Shown here piece by piece: positions 20,565-26,491 of a stretch of DNA of 26,491 nucleotides. Made by a program: the position numbers and the translations under genes. The notes beneath the pieces are model-generated. The model did not search any database and was not told where the DNA came from. It saw nothing but the letters and a program-made list of their open reading frames with translations. The stretch covers positions 13,220 through 39,710 of the forward strand of contig JAKCWW010003157.1 of the NCBI GenBank assembly GCA_026260175.1. The letters run 5' to 3'. Positions within the stretch are counted from its first letter, which is position 1. Each line of letters starts with the position of its first letter. This DNA is from Reticulitermes lucifugus (Eukaryota > Arthropoda > Insecta > Blattodea > Rhinotermitidae).

Positions 20565-22100
20565 ATGGAAATTCAGAAATCCTGAAAGACAGCAAAGCAG
20601 TAAAATACTGTACTTTCACAGATGCAAATCTTATCCATAAATATGTTTCTACCGTTTCATAGACCTTTATAGCTGCAATCTCATTTCACACGGACTTTGA
20701 AGAAAACACATGCCCATTTTCAAGTCAACCAGCTCATGTGATACAGCAAACGCAAGGGCCGACAAAAGTATTTCTCTTATGATAGACAAAATACCACTTC
20801 CTATTGGGGAATGCTGTCAGGCTTACTGACTATTCCACTGGTCAATACCTCTACTGCATGCATCATTCCTCTACCATGAAACAAGCCTCCAAATATTTTG
20901 ATTAGGTCTCACAGACTTGCCTGCTTCTCATACAAAAAACTACCTTAACAATACATTATTGTTGATGTATAAGTTACAAGTGTAAATAAGTATGTTCATA
21001 AACTTCTCACAATTGACTGCTGAAACTATTCACTATATATTAACAGGAAACAGCTTGAATTCTTTTAACAAATCATCACATATAGAACTAAAATAATGCA
21101 AAACTGATGTCAATCTCATGCAACCTTCGAAAGACATCATGGCACTGTGGCACAATAATTACAAGCTGAAATATACAAGAATTTAATACAGTAAAATATA
21201 TATACAAATTAATTCTTCTCCTATAATACAATATCCAACAAATGTACACTATTGCAATATACAATTTACAACTAAAACATTAAAACTCCCTCATGTTTTG
21301 ATCCATTAAGGATCATCTTTAGGGAGAAAACCACATCAATCAAATATGTATACAACATGACTTATAATTATTATATAGTGTTTTCAAGTTATTTTATATG
21401 CACATGTAACAGTATCAGTAAACATATATATATAAATTAATTGTAATACCTTTAATAGAAAAACCAAAAGAGCAGAGGATATAAATTGCCTGTCAAACAC
21501 ATTAATTAAAGAGCACAATTCACAAAATAAATTGTCTTTTTCACCTTTGCCTCTGATGCCCCCGAAATTTTGGTGCCCTGTGAGGCTGCTTCATTTGATC
21601 ACCCTGAAGGCCAGCCTTGATCCAAAGACAAGTTGTGTAATGATCATGTGGGTGGGTAGAGGATTGGGGAAGATGAAGAGGGAGGTGAACATGATCTTGG
21701 ACCAGTGCCGAGTTTTAACCAAGTGAATGCTGCTGTAGATCAGTCTTTCATGGCACAATATTAGTCAGCATGACAAACAGGACAGTCTGAACTTAGAATT
21801 GGTGCTGTATCATCCAAAATGTAATGCTTCAACTAAACAGTTGTAAATTACAGCTTTCTTTGGGGGGGGGGGATGATTTGCACATGTATAATAACATAAC
21901 TCTTTACTTGTTAACTATTTTGTAGGCTAAGTGGAAAACTTAAAATTGTAATTTCTTTGTTGTTTTCTTGTGCTTCTGACACACTTTAATGGTTTCCTCC
22001 AACTGTCGTTTTCACGCATTTATCATTCTCATTCTGTTGTCCCTTGAGAAACAATGGATAGAAGTTTCACGGTATTCCCCACACTATTCATGAGGTAAAC
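20565..22100. other. Gene-free AT-rich stretch
   Basis: Contains hammerhead-like copy D and a run of 11 G (21862-21872). No coding exon recognised. Confidence 0.4.
21286..21326 (-). ncRNA. Hammerhead-like structured motif, copy D
   Basis: Minus strand: CTCCC, TAAAGA, then TGATCC-TTAAT-GGATCA, then AAACATGA, then GGGAG. The outer stem has five and the inner stem six perfect pairs, both with different sequence from copy A, so pairing is kept while bases change. The core boxes are mutated (CTAAAGA, and A for G12). Confidence 0.4.
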
Positions 22101-22105
22101 CAGAT

Positions 22106-22277
22106 TTAACCCTTTGGTGTCAAAAGGCAACTTTAGTCAACACGCAGCGTGATGCTGAAAAAACCGAACATCACATAAAGTCATTGGCCAAAAACACACA
22201 AAGTAATGGTTTGCCACTTAAATTTCGGGTCTTTTGCAGAGTATACCAGGCAAATAATTCCAGTGCCAAAGGGTTAA
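22106..22277. mobile_element. MITE candidate with TTAA ends
   Basis: Begins TTAA-CCCTTTGG (22106-22117) and ends CCAAAGGG-TTAA (22266-22277). An 8-bp perfect inverted end flanked by TTAA, 172 bases in all, with no coding. TTAA duplication and a CCC start are typical of piggyBac-type transposons, so this may be a non-autonomous derivative. The similarity fades after the first 8 bases. Confidence 0.5.
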
Positions 22278-22279
22278 TT

Positions 22280-23800
22280 CATACAAAATAATTTCAAGAA
22301 CATACACAGTACTTGATTTAAGCCTAACAATTTGAGCATTTAAATGATAAAATATAACTTACCTCAATACAACTATGATTCCTGTCACTATGGAGGACTG
22401 TGTACTCCCATTTTCAAACAAACAGAGTTTTCACAACATTAATGAATCATGAGCACCAAGTCCCTGCATGGTTATTTAACAAGAGTAAAAGTTTTGTCAA
22501 TCTTAAAATAAACACAGAAGAAGTTCAATGTAATGACAGTCCTTAACAGCATAAAAAATTGTCATTATGGTGAACACACACCATAGCCAGATTTGCATTC
22601 GGCAACATAAATAACGTCGCCAGAATTAGACAGGATATTTTTATGAACATCTCATAAACTGTGAAAACACAGCATTCAATAAAGGAATTACAAGCTATGG
22701 AGCAAGACTAAAATTGTGAGCAAATCATGTTGGTAAATCTAAACTTGGTATACCAATCAAAACCACCATATGCATTTCACAACACTGAGAATTCCTATAT
22801 GTTACATCACAAACATGAGGTCTGTAGGAAGTATCCACTGTGACTGCATTTATATCAGTGTGTTATTGTTGCTAACTGGCACATCAAATGCCAATTTTTA
22901 AAATCCTGAAATAAGACAACCTTAATACATAGCAGCCAAGTATGATATGTACCACATAAAGACAGTGCTTAAATACTAATGCATTTACCTGAATACAAGC
23001 TGATAACGTTTTAACTAATCATTCAGCTGAAAAATGCCTAATTGCACAGTTACACATGTTCTGTACAGGTATTTTCCTGAAAAGTGAAGTTGTTGAAGTA
23101 GGGGGTTGTCATACATTTGTGTACTATCACAGACAACACTACTACATATTCTAATGAGCAATATGAGTTTTAAGTGCCCGAGTTGGAAAAGGAGAGATGA
23201 AATATCCCTCATTTATACCTCCCCTCCTACTACATTCACCCAACACCTGTAAACACAGCTGTTACACTGCGCCAATCTCCACATGTGCTAAAGTTCCAGT
23301 TTTCTACGTGTTCCCCTTCCTTTCTCTGCAAGAACAATCACAGACGAGTGGGCCTCCACTCCCTCTCCAACCCCTAAAGGCTCAGGCCTCATGTGTGTAG
23401 TGGTGTCTTGTCTACGAGACTAAAAATAGGTTTATGATTTCTCCTTTGGGTTGTGCCATGTTTTGTGAATATTTGCTGGCTGTTATTGGACTGAAGTCAC
23501 TGAATGGGTTTGTGGAATGCCATTCGCTTTCCCGCCCCTCTCTCCACCTATCCTTTCCTTGAGACATCCTACTGTTACCTGTTTAAGCCTGAAGCAGATT
23601 CTGGTGTGTGCTTCCTAAGTAGAAACATCTTCTAAATTTCGTCTCAGCCTGGTTTTCTGAAGTCGGTTTCGGCCCACCAGGAAGACATGTCAGGACCCCT
23701 GTGCCAGCAGCATGTGTTGGGTTAAGATTCAGTTGAATGTGTTACTTCCTGCATCGTTTTGGTGACCATGATGTTGTCAAGCTTGTGTTTATCTGCATGA
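22280..23800. other. Gene-free stretch
   Basis: AT-rich to 23200, then GC-richer with pyrimidine-rich runs to 23720. Short frames (for example 23197-23400 plus) have no recognised domain. Confidence 0.35.
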
Positions 23801-23814
23801 TGTATGTAGAAGGG

Positions 23815-24000
23815 AGTAAGAGCTTTGATTTTACGCAATGTTGATGAGATCTGCACTCTTCTGGGATGTTACGCAGCATCATGTGGTTAATTGTTTACTG
23901 ACGTGTCAAGACCCTTGAAGATGGGACCAATACGTTGTCCCGAAACATCAGTAAACAATTACCACTTAACGCCGCGTAATATCCCAGGGAAGTAAGAGCT
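23815..24000 (+). mobile_element. Inserted foldback unit carrying a hammerhead-like core, with direct repeats
   Basis: AGTAAGAGCT occurs at 23815-23824 and again at 23991-24000, each with similar flanks (AGGG before, TTGA shortly after), like a target-site duplication. Between them the arms 23861-23901 and 23948-23987 are inverted repeats of about 40 bases with few mismatches (CTGGGATRTTACGC..., TTGTTTACTGA). The arms enclose the motif at 23903-23952. Confidence 0.5.
23903..23952 (+). ncRNA. Hammerhead-like structured motif, copy E
   Basis: CTTGAAGA, T, GGGAC-CAATACGTT-GTCCC, GAAACAT, then the right arm TCAGTAAACA. The inner stem is five perfect pairs and GAAA is intact. The first box is UUGAAGA rather than CUGAAGA. 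The outer stem is the long foldback arm, starting 11 bases further out on the left. Confidence 0.4.
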
Positions 24001-24004
24001 ATTT

Positions 24005-25510
24005 GAAATGGGCCAAACTGTACGTACACTTATGTCATTGTATGTTCATACATTCACTTATGTTCTATATTAAATACTGTTATAGTTACATCCTCACGTT
24101 GATTTGTTTCACTTGCATCCCTTGGTCACTTCCATGCCTTTGCTCAGGGTCAAAAGAAGGTGGGTGCAGGGTAAAGAGGGCCCTTAAATTAGATTTCTGT
24201 AACCCCCTAGCAGTGTGCAGTCTATGACCATGATGAGTCAGCTGACAGTGCTGTCCCACATTTTATGAGATGTCAGAAAATGCCAAAAAGCATAACAGCC
24301 AGCCATGTTGTTGGTGGAAATTGCTAACTTTGCCCCCAAACTTTTATTAACCAGGTAATGCACATGTAATACTGCTATGCCCCTGCACCTCTGTCACTTT
24401 CTGTTCATGTTGCCTTTGGTGGAGGGGGGTGGGGCACAGTGGCTCTGTGGCTAATGTGACACTGTGTGGCTGAAACCACAGCAGTTAAATGTAAACAAGG
24501 ACTTTGTAATCACTTGTAATAACAGAAGAGTTAAGAAGCATGCACTGAGTGGTACTGAGTAACAGTATTACATACAACATATGGAAGTCGTGCACTGTTG
24601 AACTGTCATTACAATGGACTTGTCATTATAAACTGCACTCACAATAGTGGACTTCTACTGTCCTTACACTTAAACCTTCAGGAAGGACATAAAACATCAA
24701 CATATACAAATTTTATTTCCAACCACTGCATTAAGTATAGAAAACATCAAATTGATGGCTGCAAGAAGATCTCAGCTCTCCCACACTCACCAAAATGACA
24801 GATGTCAGTGGCTGTAACATGGGAGGACTTGTAAGTAATTATTTAGTTGCTTTAAAGTTACTGTCTTCTGGGATATGATGTTATGTTGTCTAGCAAACAG
24901 ATACCATGTTCTGGAGGAGTCTGCCTCCCCCCCATCTTAAATATCAAACTACATTGCACCACATCCTATAAAATAGCTTCAGATACAATATGCTTATGGA
25001 AAATAGCTGTAATGTGAGAATATGACAGGTGGAGGCAGCAGGTTGCTCCATGACATTGGTGTCTTTATCCCAGAGACCATAACCTTAATACTTATCACTC
25101 AAATCTCATATATTTGCCCGCATGGGAAAATCTGGATAAGTTGCTTACTTCTGCATCCATTAACCTTTACATTCCTAGGTTTGTATTTGAATTTTAGTGC
25201 ATGGTTTATGAAAAACATATTATTTGAACAGAAAAAGATAAAATAATAAATGAACAGCATTGTGTGGAAAATAAAACAGAGATTATGTAGCACATCTTAA
25301 AAATGCAGTAAATTTCCTTGTTGGCTAAACATATAAAATGAAATTCTAGGGCTGTTTTTAACATGAATTTGTATGCGCGAACACAGGTCGTTTAAAGTTT
25401 AAAATCAATTAATTTAAGCAAGCATAGGTGACAAAATTATTCTGCTACACCTGAATTAAATGTTACTGTATTTCCCAATATAACCAAAAAAAAAATGCAA
25501 ACTTTACTGT
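24005..25510. other. Gene-free stretch
   Basis: No coding exon or repeat recognised. Short frames such as 25022-25246 plus and its antisense are AT-rich with no domain. Confidence 0.35.
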
Positions 25511-25513
25511 CAG

Positions 25514-25950
25514 TTAGCCTCCCATAAATCCAACCCCTTGTCCGCACCTCGGGGTTATGTGGGATGGTAACAGGTGTGGAAGGGGTGCCCTGAGGGGGGC
25601 TACTCTGACACATGCTGGCAATCTGTACCCTGGGTCACACGGGAGGTGGTAACAGGTGTGGAGGGGATACCCTGTAGAGGGTTACTATGACACGCTGACT
25701 AACGGGGCTCTGGTCTACCCAAGCCAAGGTGGAAGGTATCATGCCGAAGGCTGCATGGCACTGGGGTAGTCAATACCAGTGTCGTGAACAATCCCCTTGG
25801 GGAACCAGGCCGCACCCCATTGTATGTAGGCCTTCTGTCTACGTGGGGCTCCGTGGATGGTGACTGTATTCCTTTACCCGTGTGTTGTGGGAGAGCTCCA
25901 TAAGTGGGGACTCCGAGAGATATGAATGAATGAATTAATTAATTAATCAA
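25514..25950 (+). mobile_element. GC-rich element with tetranucleotide tail, LINE-like
   Basis: An abrupt rise in G and C, a tandem pair of about 82-bp units (GGTAACAGGTGTGGA at 25566 and 25648, each followed by CCCTG and CTACTCTGACAC or TTACTATGACAC), then a long unique part, and an end in (GAAT)3(TAAT)4 at 25924-25948. A short simple-repeat tail is typical of the 3' end of some LINE groups such as RTE and CR1. No protein is recognisable, so this would be an untranslated part. The family is unknown to me. Confidence 0.45.
25565..25706. repeat. Two-unit tandem repeat, 82-bp step
   Basis: TGGTAACAGGTGTGGAAGGG at 25565 and TGGTAACAGGTGTGGAGGGG at 25647 start two similar units inside the LINE-like element. 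Confidence 0.65.
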
Positions 25951-25951
25951 T

Positions 25952-26491
25952 GGCTCTGGAAATGGAGCATTGCCTTTTATAGGAGCTGCCCAAAGGTTCC
26001 TATGGATGTCCAAGGGCTTGTCTGGCTTACAGACGGCTCTGGGACAGAATGGGGGACTTAGGCTCTTCGGGTAAAGAGATATGTAAAACAAGACTCTGGA
26101 AACAGAGCATCTCTTTCTATGGGAGCTCTGAGAGGGGGACCTGGAGGGGGACTCCTTCACTGGGGACTTTGAAGGATATGTAAAAGAAGGCTCTGGTGAT
26201 GGGCATCTCTCTCCATGGGGGCCCTTTTGGGGGAACTTGGAGGGGGGACTTCTTCACCAGGGACGTTGAGAGACAGGTAAAAGAAGGCTCTGGAAATGGA
26301 GCTTCTCCCTGCATGGGGCTATGAGAGGGGAATGTGGAGGGGGTTCCTTTACCGGGGGTTTAGACAGATATGTAAAAGAAGGCTCTGGAAACGGAGTGTC
26401 TCTTTCTGTGGGAGCTCTGCAAGGGAAACCTGGAAGGGGGGCTCCTATGCTGGGGACTTATAAAGATATGTAAAAGAAGGCTCTGGAAATG
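25952..26491. repeat. Satellite array, about 97-bp unit, running off the right edge
   Basis: Units start GGCTCTGGAAATGGAGC at 25952, 26092, 26189, 26286, 26381 and 26479, so the step is 140 then 97, 97, 95 and 98. Each unit contains CTCTTTCTATGGGAGCTCTG-like, GGACCTGGAGGGGG-like and GATATGTAAAAGAA blocks. Frames on the minus strand (APFPEPSF, KSPVKE type) arise because the unit is nearly a multiple of three. I recall similar predicted peptides from cockroach sequences; they are probably not proteins. The array begins directly after the LINE-like tail. Confidence 0.85.

Noticed and set aside
8229-21872. Four runs of 10-11 G or C (8229, 14917, 18398, 21862)
   Set aside because: Single homopolymers, not G-quadruplex patterns of four separated runs; common in such genomes.
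25939-26314. Two Pro/Ser-rich minus-strand frames over the satellite
   Set aside because: They arise from reading a tandem repeat whose unit is close to a multiple of three; no independent coding evidence.
1-26491. CRISPR arrays, bacterial operons or Shine-Dalgarno-led genes
   Set aside because: None seen; the introns, SINE, LINE and mariner remnants show animal nuclear DNA.

Overview
This is eukaryotic, AT-rich, intron-rich animal DNA, most likely from an insect. The best guess is Blattodea (cockroach or termite), because several dispersed repeats here resemble families I remember from cockroach and termite sequences; that is recollection, not a search. There is no operon structure, no CRISPR array and no prokaryotic gene.

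The only gene I can support is on the minus strand: the 5' part of a thioredoxin glutathione reductase (thioredoxin reductase with an N-terminal glutaredoxin domain). Three coding exons are visible at 7678-7568, 6388-6325 and 2999-2788. Their splice sites (donors GTAAGT, GTTAGT, GTGAGT; acceptors TTTGCAG and TTACAG) and their phases (0, 1, 0) fit together. They encode the first 129 residues: a glutaredoxin domain with a CPFC active site, then the start of the FAD-binding domain with GGGSGG. The rest of the gene lies beyond position 1 of the window. The short middle exon is easy to miss because it is only 64 bases. A CpG-richer block (about 7260-8410) surrounds the first exon and is the likely promoter.

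Layout. 1-2787: third intron, with a degenerate minisatellite of about 52-bp units (527-1050). 3000-6324: second intron, with a foldback element (about 3225-3470), a weak LINE trace, one copy of a dispersed repeat (4915-5110) and a tRNA-derived SINE (about 5447-5765). 6389-7567: first intron. 7679-9040: upstream CpG-rich region with a 187-codon open frame of unknown meaning. 9040-26491: a gene-free, repeat-rich stretch holding a LINE 3' end (11662-11932), two near-perfect hairpins (11948-12005, 13306-13403), the second dispersed-repeat copy, another LINE tail on the minus strand (15601-15725), a dead mariner (19657-20560), a TTAA-flanked MITE candidate (22106-22277), a LINE-like GC-rich element (25514-25950) and a satellite of about 97-bp units running off the right edge.

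The most interesting unexplained signal is a small structured motif seen five times on both strands (12221-12266, 13740-13781, 13995-14037, 21286-21326, 23903-23952). It reads: outer stem, CTGAAGA, inner stem-loop, (G/A)AAACAT, outer stem. The stems change in sequence but keep pairing, and the layout matches a minimal type I hammerhead ribozyme, with defects in every copy.
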